Of a DNA stretch of 64,000 nt, positions 1-10,307 are shown in pieces. Source of the stretch: Micrasema longulum (lineage: Eukaryota > Arthropoda > Insecta > Trichoptera > Brachycentridae); NCBI GenBank assembly GCA_022494885.1, contig JAGVSM010003752.1:62001-126000 (forward strand), given 5' to 3'. Position numbers and translations under genes: made by a program. The notes below the pieces were generated by a model, which was given only the letters and a program-made list of their open reading frames with translations, was not told where the DNA came from and did no database searches. How positions within the stretch are numbered: the first letter of the stretch is position 1; every line of letters starts with the position of its first letter.

Positions 1-229
1 CAAGAAAAATGCCTGGAACATAATCTTAACAGAGTAAGTTTGATGAATTTTAAATAAAATATGCCCTTTGAACATGAAATGAATACAACAAATTTGTCGA
101 TGGATACAAATAAGTATACCAATGTAATTCTTGTATAAACATTACTATAATATTTTTTCTGCATTAATTATTACATTTATTTATTCTAGAAAGCTACAAA
201 CACCAAAGAGTAGTCACCAATATAAACCA

Positions 230-601
230 TTTTTGTTACAACTGAAAAGGAAAACATTTTTGAGAAGGGAATACTGAATTTGCGTCGTAGGTGAATTGGT
301 TCAGGCGAATAAATCTCACCCAAATGACAAAAGTTTCAGCTCTTTTACTTCACAAAAGAAAACAGATGGAAGAGTTGAGGAAATGTGATGTTAAAACATG
401 GCAGAATGGAGAATGTTACAATGTGTAAAATGCCTACTTAAACCAGCCTATGACAGAGCATAAGCCCTATAAGTGCCTAGACTTCCATATTCCCTTCTTG
501 AAAATGTTTTCCCTCTCTGTTGCAACAAATTTAGAACTAGATAACTCCCTAGGGAGGAAATCCAGCCTGTCTGCAAACATTTGGACATACTCAAAACATT
601 G
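230..601 (-). repeat. Foldback repeat family A, copy 1 (fullest copy)
   Basis: Non-coding interspersed repeat, read on the minus strand. It starts with a head motif (minus: CAATGTTTTGAGTATGTCC, ending at 601) and has two inverted arms of about 40 bases (232-273 and 489-528) that enclose about 215 bases. Pieces of the same unit recur at 7.15, 11.6, 13.6, 14.9, 30.1-30.6, 42.9-43.4, 47.1, 58.55 and 63.0 kb. No coding potential is seen. The internal arms suggest a foldback-type or MITE-like DNA element. The element ends, and therefore any target duplication, are not settled. Confidence 0.75.
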
Positions 602-905
602 TTTTTAACGAGTAAACTTATGGCACAGAAAAACGATTAAATGTAGACATACTTGGGACTTATTAATACATTTGTTCCAGGATTCTTATCACCGAATTCA
701 ATTAAATAATATGGTATGTAAATGAGCTCCCATTTATATTTGAGACAAGTTCAAACTAGTTTTGTAGCAACTCCATAAACACCAGTAATAAGTTCTTATT
801 TAGATACATAAGGTAGGTTGCAATAACTTTCCTGTATATTCATTGTGAATTTTATTTTCAGAATAAGTACATACTACAAAATTATTTTCACCCAAGTGCA
901 GATCA
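602..905. other. Unassigned AT-rich sequence
   Basis: No gene, repeat family or regulatory structure recognised between repeat A copy 1 and the gypsy-like relic. Confidence 0.5.
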
Positions 906-909
906 AGAG

Positions 910-1363
910 ACGAGTAGTGAGAGGGTAGATACTCTCCCGATAGTACTACTAGATTTGCTGTGCGAGTCGAACTCAAATGTTTGCCTTAAAATTACTACTA
1001 AAAATTACTAGGCTCCCGAGCGATTTCTTCACTGCCTCAACATGCAAGGACAAGGGGACATTCGTCAAGGACCTACGACTCAGACTCGCAGACATCAGAC
1101 AAACACCAGGCATCCACCACAGTCCAAAGAAAACCTTTATCCACAAAGAACTTCTCAACACGAGCCACGTATTTATATTTACTGACTGCCACAGAAGACC
1201 ATTCCAGAACGCCATACAATGTAGAACAGACGGGAGACAAGACTTTCTGAAATCTACCTTTACTATTGTGATGGAAAAATCCAATGACACCATCGGACTC
1301 ACCAGATCCACCTCCAGGAAGGCAGACACTCCCCTGTGTGAAAATGAACACTTCCCAGAATAA
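910..1363 (+). pseudogene. Ty3/gypsy-type LTR retrotransposon relic, integrase C-terminal region
   Basis: Broken end of a retrotransposon polyprotein. From 913 one frame reads RVDTLPIVLLD, resembling the W..ALP.VLLG segment near the end of gypsy integrases. After a frameshift a second frame (977-1363) carries KGTFVKDLRLRLADIRQTPG and KTFIHKELLNTSHVF, typical of the region between the integrase core and the terminal SH3-like domain (seen here; family assignment from established knowledge). The frame breaks at least once and ends at 1363. No LTR, primer-binding site or polypurine tract is visible nearby, so this is an isolated dead fragment. A BEL/Pao origin is less likely. Confidence 0.75.
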
Positions 1364-1420
1364 TACTGATCATAAAAACAAAAATGTACTAATAAATATG
1401 AGCAAACTATTTTTACCTGG

Positions 1421-2880
1421 ATGCAAATTATGTTTTAAATACCTCTTATGAATGTACACATTATTGTAATTCCATTTTGTATTATAATTTTATATGTATT
1501 CTTCTCCGTTTTTTAGATCATGAGAAATGTAGTTTATACTCACATAATATATTTTCTATTACATAATATTTATGTAAATTTAGGATTATAATGAAAAATC
1601 CTCAAGTATGCTATACTAAAATGATTTCGTGTTTAGCATTAGGTCTTATACTCATATATATACATATAACTCATAAAATATTAGTTCTTTATACAAATAT
1701 GAACCAAACTTTTCTTCTTTAAATATCTCTTTGTAAAAAGAGATATTTAAAGAAAAAAAGACAATAAATTTAAGTTAATTTAAAAAAACATCTTAAAAAA
1801 AATAATAACATATTATGGTAAAAAAAGCAATATATTATTTTTAAATGCTATTCTAAAAGTAATTCAAATAAGTTTAAAATATAAAACCAGCAGTGAAAAA
1901 AGAAAGAATAAAAGTCTTTCAAGTGAAATGTAAAAGAGCATCAGAAATTCAAATATATTAAAAAAATATTTTGCACTTTCTCCAGCCTGTCAATATAAGT
2001 AATGTATTGTGGATTCCAAATTATGGATGCAAATTCTAGGTGAGTACTTACATAGCTATAATAGAGTAATAATGAATTGATTACAATGTCTGCTTTGTAA
2101 TGACAAGTGTATTCTTTATGTTTGTTGTTACTATGTAAAATACTATATTATATTTTGACAGACTAATAAAATGAATTTAATTATGATTCAAAGAGGTTGG
2201 ACATATACTTGTATGATATGGAGCAGATGATATTCCTAAAGAATTAAAAGTTATACAATACTGTGTTGTGGGGTACATAAATTATTAGTTAAACGCTGAA
2301 GACATTTTGGTTTCGAACTTACAGTTTGTAGTTATGTATATTATTACATATGAAAGTTATAAGTATATATTATGGTGTCTGTAAGAAGTAAGTGTATAAT
2401 GATTGTAATTTTTCAGAAGAAATCTGTAGAGTTTAAATATAGTAAGCAATATTAAGTTCTGATGTTCCAGTATAAATTGTTACTATAATATTTACAAGTT
2501 CATAAATGAATATTAAAGAAAACATAAAGTAAAGTGAATTCTGGTTCTTTTGTTTTACAAAGAGATATTTAAAAAGAAAAGTTTGGTTCATATTTGTATA
2601 AAAGTACAAATATTATATGAGTTACATATATATGGGTATAAGACCTAATGCTAAACAAAAAATCGTTTTAGTATCGTTATCGTTTGAGAATTTTTCATTA
2701 TGATCTTAAATTTACATAAATATTATGCAATAGAGAATATATTATGTGAGTATAAACTCCATTTCTCATGATTTACAAAAAGGAGAAGAATACATATAAA
2801 ATTATAATACAAAATGGAATAACAATAATGTGTATATTCATAAGAGGTATTAAAAGCATAATTTACATAAAATTTTGCAT
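1421..2880. repeat. Long foldback (inverted-repeat) structure of about 1.46 kb
   Basis: The left arm (1421-1740) and right arm (2553-2880) are inverted copies of each other over about 320 bases with small indels. They share, for example, AGCATTAGGTCTTATAC and ACCAAACTTTTC on opposite strands. The roughly 810-base centre is AT-rich and holds a LINE relic near 1940-2080. The inner end of the left arm also forms a perfect 18-bp hairpin (1715-1732 with 1737-1754, loop GTAA). It could be a DNA transposon with long terminal inverted repeats or two head-to-head insertions of one repeat. I saw no clear target duplication. Confidence 0.85.
1940..2080 (-). pseudogene. LINE reverse-transcriptase C-terminal relic inside the foldback
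   Basis: The minus-strand translation contains LLYYSYVSTHLEFASIIWNP followed by YIDRLEKVQNIF. This is the conserved segment after the palm domain in Jockey/CR1-like reverse transcriptases (LY...VRS.LE..S.IW.P......I...Q). Only about 45 codons are recognisable, with no catalytic box or poly(A) tail. It lies between the arms of the foldback, so it was either captured or inserted there. Confidence 0.75.
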
Positions 2881-3136
2881 ACTATAAAACTATGTAATAG
2901 TACTTAATGTTTCCTAAATGAAAGAAAAAAATATTTCTTTCTCTTATTTCTGTTTACAGGATATCATGATTTGTTCACCAAAACACTAGAAATTGGCCCT
3001 GTGAAGGAATAGAAAGCACCAAGATCAGTTACAAATAAAAATGTAGTTATTGCATATATTATTTTTATTTAATCAAAAACATACACCTTTTATTTTATAA
3101 ATTATTATGTAATGTATTTTTTAAAATTATTTGAGT

Positions 3137-3946
3137 ATTATCTTCTTCTTCTCTGGTCTCAATCCTGGGATTAGCTGGCAGCAATTCCTTTCATTCTTCT
3201 CCTCCATTCCCCCCTGTCTTGTGCGTCTCATTTAAAGTCAACATATGATGAGCAGCGCACGTCCTCTAATAGGTCCTCCAGGTACTCTCGGCGTGGGCAT
3301 CCCCTAGAATTTGTTCCCTCGGTCATCCCCTCCATTGCACATGCAGGCCTTCTTGATGTATTACATGACCGATCCATCTCGCTCGCCTTTCGGACAAGGT
3401 CCTGAGCAGGTGCCTTCCACCTTCGATTCTTTGGAGAACCTCCTCATTTGTAATGTGGTCTATCCAGGATATTCCTAGTAGTCTTCTATAAGACCACATC
3501 TCAAAAGCCTCTAGTCTCCGTTTATCTCTTTCGAATAGGCACCATGTCTCGCAGCCATACATTAAGATACTCCATACGTAGGTCTTGATTAGGAGTATTC
3601 TTAGTTTTAGGTCTATATTATTTGATTCTTTTATTTTGGACCTTTTATTAAATGCAAGTCTAGCTTGATGTATACGGCTGTCGACCTCGCTCTTAGACCA
3701 ACCGTCCCACGTTATTTTGCTCCCGAGGTAGAGAAACTCCTTGGTGTTCTTTAGTGGTATTCCCGACATCACTACTCTCATCTGTGTTGCATTCGGCCTA
3801 CAGTCAGTAGCTTTGTTTTGTCTTTATTTATCTTCATACTGTAGTTATTTTGAAGAATGCTTTCCATAGTTGTAAGGGCTCTTGCAGTTCTTCTTCACTT
3901 TCAGCAACCATAGCAATATCGTCAGCAAACCTTATCATATCCCATT
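3137..3946 (-). pseudogene. Non-LTR retrotransposon (LINE-E) 3' part: RT palm to 3' tail
   Basis: Read on the minus strand. Near 3940-3890 the translation gives MIRFADDIAMVAESEEEL, which contains the FADD catalytic box of reverse transcriptase. A frameshift follows, then a 152-residue open frame (3781-3323) with the thumb and C-terminal motifs EFLYLGSKITWDG, SILMYGCETW, RRLEAFEMWSYRRLLGISW and RRARWIGHVI. Coding similarity continues past 3323 (CPRREYLEDLLEDV, with a stop) to a GAA-type tail at 3138-3150. It is 5'-truncated and dead. The clade (CR1-, RTE- or Jockey-like) is not settled. Confidence 0.9.
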
Positions 3947-3949
3947 TAG

Positions 3950-4535
3950 TATGATATTAATAACAATAATTACAGGATTAAATAAACTAAAATTAGTTAT
4001 TATGTAGATGTGATTATAAGTAATTATGATATTTTACAAATTGCAAATATTTATTTATAAATCCAACATACTCAAGGAATACTATTTAAAAGTTTAACAT
4101 ATAACATCAAATCAGAGAGACTAAACATATATTATATAAACTATAAATCATATATTTGTTTTTACATTATAAATTTAAGATGTTTCTATCCACTTGTATC
4201 ATACACACACTCACCCTTTCCACAAACCCACCCTCACACTCATACACTAACTCTCATATTCACATACCTACCAAAACCTCACTCCACTCCAGCAATGTTA
4301 CAGCACATTTAAATCAAAGCTTTCTCTCACTCTCTAAGACTTGCAAATAAATAATAAGCTCCACTCGTTTGACGATAACAGCCGAACCTCGCTTCTAAGT
4401 TATCGTTTTGAAATTTACTCAAGAGTAAATATTCTACTTTATGCATGGAAAATATATATTGGATCAACATTGAAAACGCATCCAATGTAGTAATGGGGGA
4501 TTTAAATTTTTATACACCTAGAGACTAACTCTCAG
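3950..4535. other. Unassigned AT-rich sequence
   Basis: Contains a short C/A-rich stretch (about 4200-4300). The open frame over it (4156-4350) is low-complexity and is not supported as a gene. Confidence 0.4.
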
Positions 4536-4537
4536 GT

Positions 4538-5165
4538 ATTGAGAGTCTCCAAGTTTTTAACCAAAGGGACATGTTTCTTAGAAAATTTTTATGATCTACA
4601 CTATCTTCTCTAATGGGTTCCTTGTGAAGATTGTTGAATCTCTGAAATTCAAATACACTTTACCCATTTACAATCTTTCACCATCTACAAAATATGCTTT
4701 TAAAATCTAGAGTACTCTCGGGTTCTACAAACAGTTCTGGATTTTTAGGCGCTACGCACTTTAAACCCACCAAGTGTTTTCTCATTAAAAACTTTTAACT
4801 CTAGGGATACATTTTGTTTTAGAATGTTGCTTGGATATAGGACTTTGTATGATATCATGTGCCCAAATTTGATCAAGGTTTTTTTTTCAAGATCATTAAT
4901 GAATTTCGAATGTTGAAATTGAGCGTCTAATATTATACTGAAATCATTTAAATGAGGATTATTTTGAATTGATCCAATTATTGCAAACACACTTAATTAA
5001 ATGTAAGTACAGGATCAAATTTGAAAAATAAAGTTCGACTATTATCTAAAGGGTGAGGTAAACTAGGGAGTAATATTTTATCTGTTTGAAACAATTCAAA
5101 TGCCTTTTTTGTTAATAGCATTATTATCGGATATCAAAGATATTGTGAAGTAGGCCTTGTATACA
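4538..5165 (-). pseudogene. P-element/THAP9-like transposase relic
   Basis: The minus-strand open frame 4990-4745 includes VLYPSNILKQNVSLELKVFN. A frame shifted and with stops (about 4690-4540) continues with FEFQRFNNLHKEPI and FLRNMSLWLKTWRLS. This order resembles the middle of P-element/THAP9-family transposases, where a .LKPS...K..VKLA..VF segment precedes W..WW.ILNVK...R.....EPI. The upstream stretch up to 5165 (LLPSLPHPLDNSRTLFF) may belong to the same protein. The assignment rests on motif memory and needs a profile search. The THAP DNA-binding domain and terminal repeats were not found. Confidence 0.5.
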
Positions 5166-5188
5166 AACTCCTGACGTCACTGCAACCT

Positions 5189-5584
5189 GTGAAGATCTAT
5201 TGTGATGGATTAAATGAATTAAAAACAACTACTGCACAACATCATTATACTTACAGAGGAATATTTTTCTTTAATGAAATGAACAAAGATAATAAAAAGT
5301 ACAGTCAGGAATACAATATATTTAAGAAAGAAGTAAAAAAATACATCTATGATTCTTCTTTATTTAACACTGATTGAAAACATCGTTAATATCTTTTTTG
5401 TAATTTATTTATGTTATTCTAAAATAATCTATTATAAGACGTCACTCCCCATTATGTACACAAGAATTGTTTATTTCTTTTACGTAATGGGAAACGTTAA
5501 TGTAAATATATGTAATTGAAAAATGTAAAAAATTGTATTTAATATTGTATTTAAATTTGTTATTAATAAATTAAAAAAAAAAAA
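5189..5584 (+). pseudogene. LINE-C copy 1: RT C-terminus, 3' UTR and poly(A)
   Basis: The open frame ends KKYSQEYNIFKKEVKKYIYD and stops near 5377, which is the usual C-terminal tail of Jockey/CR1-like reverse transcriptases. A 200-base 3' UTR and an A run (5573-5584) follow, marking a genuine retrotransposed 3' end. A second copy on the minus strand at 50.35-50.66 kb shares both the coding tail and the UTR segment around TTATGTACACAAGAAT. The poly(A) abuts the PIF/Harbinger relic exactly where its transposase similarity stops, so this LINE probably landed in that element. Confidence 0.85.
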
Positions 5585-6036
5585 TCTATTGCACCTATAA
5601 CTTTAAGAAATCCTCTCATACAAAATAAGCCGGATATAACTAGATTTGTTCTGGACACTGGCTTCATTATAATATAGTCCGGTGTTTTTCATGCCAATTG
5701 ATGTTGATGTTGAAATAGTTTGGTGACTAAATTCGTGTATATCAGCAGAGTCGTCTTGAATCTGGAAAATTTATCAAAAGTTAATATCTATAGGCATTAA
5801 ACATTTACGTATTTAAAATTGTCAAATGAATTGACAGAAACGATACTTACATATTGCAAAAATTATTATTCATTACATACCTCATTACTACCCCAGTACC
5901 GAATAGCAAATAGGCCCTGGAGTTCTACTGGTATTTTCTCATTTCGTTTGTGTCCTTCCAAATCGAGTTTTACTAGAGTAATTATGCGCCTCATATTTTC
6001 CTTCGAAAAACAGTATTTCTCCTTGAATTCACTGTC
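5585..6036 (-). pseudogene. PIF/Harbinger transposase relic with an apparent intron
   Basis: Minus strand. Exon-like segment 6036-5881 reads FKEKYCFSKENMRR and then PVELQGLFAIRYWGSNE, the N-terminal pattern of Harbinger nucleases. Segment 5761-5585 begins IQDDSADIHEFSHQTIS and, after a frameshift, gives FCMRGFLKVIGAID, matching the conserved RGFP.VIGAID block that carries the first catalytic Asp. Between them, 5880-5762 looks like a 119-base intron with donor GAG|GTATGT and acceptor TTTTCCAG|A, and joining across it keeps the frame. Sequence after the VIGAID block is replaced by LINE-C. Terminal repeats were not identified. Confidence 0.8.
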
Positions 6037-6227
6037 TTAAAAATCTTAAAAAGAGTTGACTCTTTTTTTAATACAATTTTCGTGCACGAAAAGGTCGCAT
6101 GCCTTCGAAAATGTTTAAAATTAAATAAAACTGTGACAAACTATTCATAAATAACGACAAATATGACGGATCGCATTCTAGGGCATATTTTTGACAGATA
6201 AGCTGCCGTGGCCGCCAGATATGACAA

Positions 6228-6330
6228 CGTTTTCCTAGGAAACCACTCTCTAGTCACCGTTTCGGCGGCCGTTCACCGCATCACCGTTCGTACGGCCGTT
6301 AAGATATCGGCACCGTTTTCCTAGGAAACC
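6228..6330. promoter_or_regulatory. Duplicated palindrome CGTTTTCCTAGGAAACC
   Basis: The 17-base sequence occurs perfectly at 6228-6244 and 6314-6330. Its core TTTCCTAGGAAA is a perfect palindrome similar to a STAT dimer site (TTC..GAA type, spacing 2). The DNA between is GC-rich with several TCACCG steps. It could be a regulatory module or part of a local duplication. No adjacent gene is visible. Confidence 0.3.
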
Positions 6331-6633
6331 CAAGCTTAAGTGGGCAGCTGCCAGGCAGTCCGGCTCGCGCTGAGCTCGTTACACGTGCTCGTATATGGAT
6401 CACAAAACTGAACATGAAGGTGCTCAGAATTCTGCACAAAAAATCTTGTTTAAATAAAACTTTTGTACAGAGAATTTATTTCAACCATCCGGGACTTGAC
6501 GTGTATTTTACTTTATTGTACGATTCAAATTTCTGTATTGAATTTAGTCTGCGCATGGACAATAACCAATACGCAATAAATACAGTATTTATGCGGTATG
6601 CACGCGAAGATTCTGAACCAGAAAATGAATTAA

Positions 6634-6936
6634 CTTCAGAGGAAAATTGTTCATGGTAAGCTTTGAAAAAAAACCCTTTTAATTTTTTTCCAAAGTCATT
6701 TGAAAAATAAAATTAAAAAATGATCTCAAAATATAGTAGACCTTAAATTTCTCGGACAAGCATATATGACCAACGAAGCGATACGCGCCAAACGTGGACA
6801 AGGGAAGCGGCTGGGTTGGAGAGGGGTAGAGGTTTGTGGAGGGACTACTTATCCGAGAAATGAAGGATTTACTACATTTTGAGGTTACAATTTTTTTTTT
6901 TTTTTTAAGGTTACCACGAGAAATTTTCCTCTGAAG
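6634..6936. repeat. Foldback repeat of about 300 bp
   Basis: Outer arms 6634-6659 and 6911-6936 are inverted copies (CTTCAGAGGAAAATT shared), and inner arms 6722-6757 and 6846-6884 are also inverted (CTCAAAAT.TAGTA shared). The two short open frames that end in this element (6414-6659 plus, 7120-6911 minus) therefore share a C-terminal SEEN.SW by symmetry. They are not real proteins. Confidence 0.75.
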
Positions 6937-7116
6937 TTTTGCGGTCTGGCCCTGAAAAACCGTGTATAATACATAAGAACAAATAAAAACTATGTTTCAA
7001 AATTAGCACTTGTTGTTTAATTTCAACATTCGTATAGATATTATTGATGGAATCGGCATTAACTCCGTGGAATAAAATTATTAAATATGTAATTAATAAA
7101 ACGCTTAATTCTTTAA

Positions 7117-7261
7117 CCACTTGAGTTTATTTCAAAAGCACTACAATTTGGACAAACTCAAATATTGTAGTATCGTATAATACATGATTTAGAATATCAC
7201 CTTTAGATGGAAGGATCTGTGCCTTCTGAAACTAGTAGCGCTTTGAAACAAACTCAAGTGG
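7117..7261. repeat. Short inverted repeat flanking a family A head
   Basis: 7117-7144 and 7235-7261 are inverted copies (CCACTTGAGTTT.TTTCAAA). A minus-strand head fragment of repeat A (GGACAAACTCAAATATTG) sits just inside the left arm at 7150-7170. Confidence 0.65.
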
Positions 7262-7439
7262 ACTAAGAACAAAAAAACTCATACATATATTATTGTAAAT
7301 ACTCGCAAGATAACAATTAAATTCTGTACAATGAAAGCATCCACCCTTTTCCTGAAACTGTTCATAAAGACTTGTGTCTTTCTTCAGTTTCGCATATCAT
7401 ATATACTTTCATAATTAACCTTACATTTAATTGCTTTTT

Positions 7440-7535
7440 AATATGGAAACTTCACTGGTCCATTAGAATTAAGTCCAATTGTGTAAAATATTAAACTTTG
7501 TAACGGTACTGTATGTTTCCTGAATAAAAGAAAAG
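7440..7535 (+). repeat. Dispersed repeat L, copy 1
   Basis: The sequence ATATGGAAAC.TCACTGGTC through GTACTGTATGTTTCCTGAAT recurs in opposite orientation at 38750-38850. It ends in an A-rich tail (AATAAAAGAAAAG), so it may be the 3' UTR of a retrotransposon. No coding part is recognised. Confidence 0.65.
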
Positions 7536-7883
7536 AAAATAAAATATCAATATAAATTTTTTTTTCAACTAATTAAGCGAAAATTTAATATTTCTTTACA
7601 ATCAAACTGCGAAAATAACAAATCGAAGAAACTTTAAAAGCTTTCATTGTACCCCTCACTGTAATATTGTCAATTTGTAATCAATCAAATACACATGGTC
7701 AGCACAATTACCTTTTTCTAATTTCCCAGTATGACAGTGAAGGAATACAGTGTTAGTTCAAATTGAGACCGCGGCCGCATGCTCCAGATCCCGCTTCGGA
7801 GAGGAAGAAGAACGTAGTAACCCAAACAAATTAAATAACGACAGAAAATCCCCAAATACACAAAGGTAAAACATTAGAATAAT

Positions 7884-8350
7884 TTGCCCTATACAACATG
7901 CACTCAAGCGACAGAAAAAAAACAATACGTATCTATACCAAATCACAAAGGAACATCAAATTATCAAGACACTACTGGAAAAATAGAAATACCACATTGT
8001 AAAACGAGGCTCGCACAGAGACATGCATATGTTATAGGCCCAAAAATGTTTAATTCTTTTTTTATTGATAATATTTCATTGATTCCAAACTTTTAAAATT
8101 TTCCTTCTTTTAAAAACATGCACTATCCTGGATTCAAACTAAAGATATGAACTCTTTTTTTCTATGATTTATTTTGTTGCCCTTATATATTGTTGCCCTT
8201 AAATACCATATTATCCTTGACAGAATATTTTATTTTTTTCTTTTTTACGTTATACAAAAATATTATAACTGACCATTATTTATCATAGGAGAAAAAATTC
8301 ATTAACATTTTCTTGTATACCCACGAACAGGCCATGACTTTGTGGGATTT
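7884..8350 (+). pseudogene. LINE-B copy 1: RT C-terminus and 3' UTR
   Basis: The open frame 7884-8096 contains IPHCKTRLAQRHAYVIGPKM and FNSFF, the terminal motif (T....Q.....G.K..N.LP) of Jockey/CR1-like reverse transcriptases. The second copy at 63.44-64.0 kb (minus) is longer and confirms the family. The 3' UTR includes TTGTGGGATTTTTTGTTT, also found at about 30.3 kb beside repeat A. The 5' end is truncated. Confidence 0.85.
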
Positions 8351-8394
8351 TTTGTTTACTATTTTTCTATTAATATGTATTTCATTAATATGTA

Positions 8395-8530
8395 ATTATG
8401 CTTTATTTTTTTAATACTCTACTTATTATTATGTTTATTGTAAAAAAACAAAAAAACTTAAATATTTTTTTATTTAAAAAAAAAAAAAAAAAACTTAAAT
8501 ATTTTTTTATTTTTTTTAATTAAAAAAAAT
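8395..8530. repeat. A/T-run low-complexity stretch
   Basis: Two near-copies of AAACTTAAATATTTTTTTAT separated by an 18-base A run, probably the decayed tail of the preceding LINE. Confidence 0.7.
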
Positions 8531-8596
8531 CCTAACACAGATCCTTACATGATTCCTATCGAACTCAGGCGAAATTACTTCTCGTCATAATACTGA

Positions 8597-8941
8597 ATCT
8601 CTCGCAAAACCATTATCCTAATACCAGCAGTAGAAACAATCCTACGCAAAGTCCCTAATCGTCCTAACAATCTCTCAGACCTTAGAGCAGACCTTAGCTT
8701 AAATTCTGTACAACACTACACAACATTTGCCGTCTCAAAATCTGACCAATTTCTTGTCCAGTTTTCCGATCCGTGTAAAACGAGCTCAGCGTTTGCGGCC
8801 GGCGACGGACCGGCTGCGGCCGTGACTGCCGCCGCCGCCGCCGTCCAGTTACAGTACCTACTCGTACTTACGTATTTATATTTCATATTTTATTCTCATC
8901 CTCTATGTTGTCCAATTAATATCGGATTGGAGATGCGATAG
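8597..8941 (+). other. Long open stretch without an early ATG (possible exon)
   Basis: 114 sense codons without a stop. The middle is GC-rich and encodes AAGDGPAAAVTAAAAAVQLQ, partly from a GCC run at 8827-8843. No homolog is recognised, and no convincing acceptor and donor pair brackets it. It may be a chance open frame caused by GC bias. Confidence 0.15.
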
Positions 8942-10300
8942 ACACAGCCCGCGGATACTTTTCGGACCGGAAACCGCTCACAACTGTAGACCAAATGGAT
9001 TCAAGCATTCTCACTAGTCATGATTTGTGTAATAGTTGACTCGCGAGGTGTTGATTTGATCGTGTAGATAGGTACTTATGTACCTCCTATTAAATAGGTT
9101 TCTTTTATAAGTATATAGTCCACTTCTGTCTAATTTTAGAAACACGAATGGTCGAATTTCAACCCCCCTCACATCTCTCACTTCATACCGCAAACACAAA
9201 ATACCACATAGGTACATGATACAAAGATTTGACTTATTACATTCATACGGAGGATATAAAGGATGGATGTCAATTTGTACGTATTTTAAACTAATAATGG
9301 CATCTGACGGCAGTTCACGTGATCTACATTTCTGTTTAGCCCTTCACTGGCCAATTTTTCTAATTCTAACTAAAACTATATATGTGTGTATGCTTTTTGA
9401 TGCAGATTGTTAACGAAAAATCGGACTGTAAATTAAAAACTAATTTCATTCAGTTTTGTGATTTGGCAATATTTGAGAAAGGATAGGAATATGGAATGGA
9501 TACCTACCTTTAATATGGTCTGAATGTTCTTCAATTTCTGGCTCTGGATGACAAAATGAACTATAAAATGAGACAATGTTTTCCACGATGCGCGACGATT
9601 CCAACCACTTTTTATCCGATTTTATGTCAAGTCAAAAATGTTGTTTGGTTTTTGTTCTAAATCCGAATCTTCTAATTTTGAATATCTTCTATCTTGATGT
9701 TAGGTAGGTACCATAAGGATGGGTCAAAGGAAGGATAGGAACAAAAGGTAATCGGCCAGGAATAGTATCGATAAATGCTGTTATTTACTGAACACAGATA
9801 CTGGAAAAAAACCTTTTTTTTCTCAGTTTTCTTTCATATTTTAGGTACATAGACAATATGCTACATCGGGTATAAAGGTAAAAAAATACAAGAATATAAG
9901 AAAAATAGGAAATAACGTTTTCAGTTAACATATTCTTATTTGATGATGAATGTTGCGCAAACGATTGAACGTAGTTATGCAGAAAGCAGCCAGTCCACAA
10001 TTTCGAAAAAATGATATATTGATGTTATCGGGTGCAGAAAGGTCAATTTTATGTTCTGCTTAAAACAGCAAAACCGTTTTCATACAAAAAACTGTATTAA
10101 ATACTTCTGAAAATGGCGTCGATCACAAAAACGTCATTTCTCAATTTGCAGAAAACACCCACAGTACTAGAAAAATCTTATAGTACTTTAAAATTCATTA
10201 AAACTGGTCAAATACATAATTAGATTCTTGTTTGTAATATTAAAAAAAACTAATGTATTAATTGTTTAGCATTTGTTTAAGTCAAAAACATTCCGACAGT
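8942..10300. other. Unassigned sequence
   Basis: Short open frames only (for example 9217-9014 minus and 10000-9785 minus). None has recognisable domains. No repeat family detected. Confidence 0.4.
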
Positions 10301-10307
10301 TGTGTAT

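Noticed and set aside
973..1329. 118-codon minus-strand frame
   Set aside because: It is antisense to the gypsy integrase relic on the plus strand.
7758..7946. Minus-strand 62-codon frame ending RSSSSPKRDLEHAAAVSI
   Set aside because: Short, unsupported, and overlaps the start of LINE-B copy 1 on the other strand.
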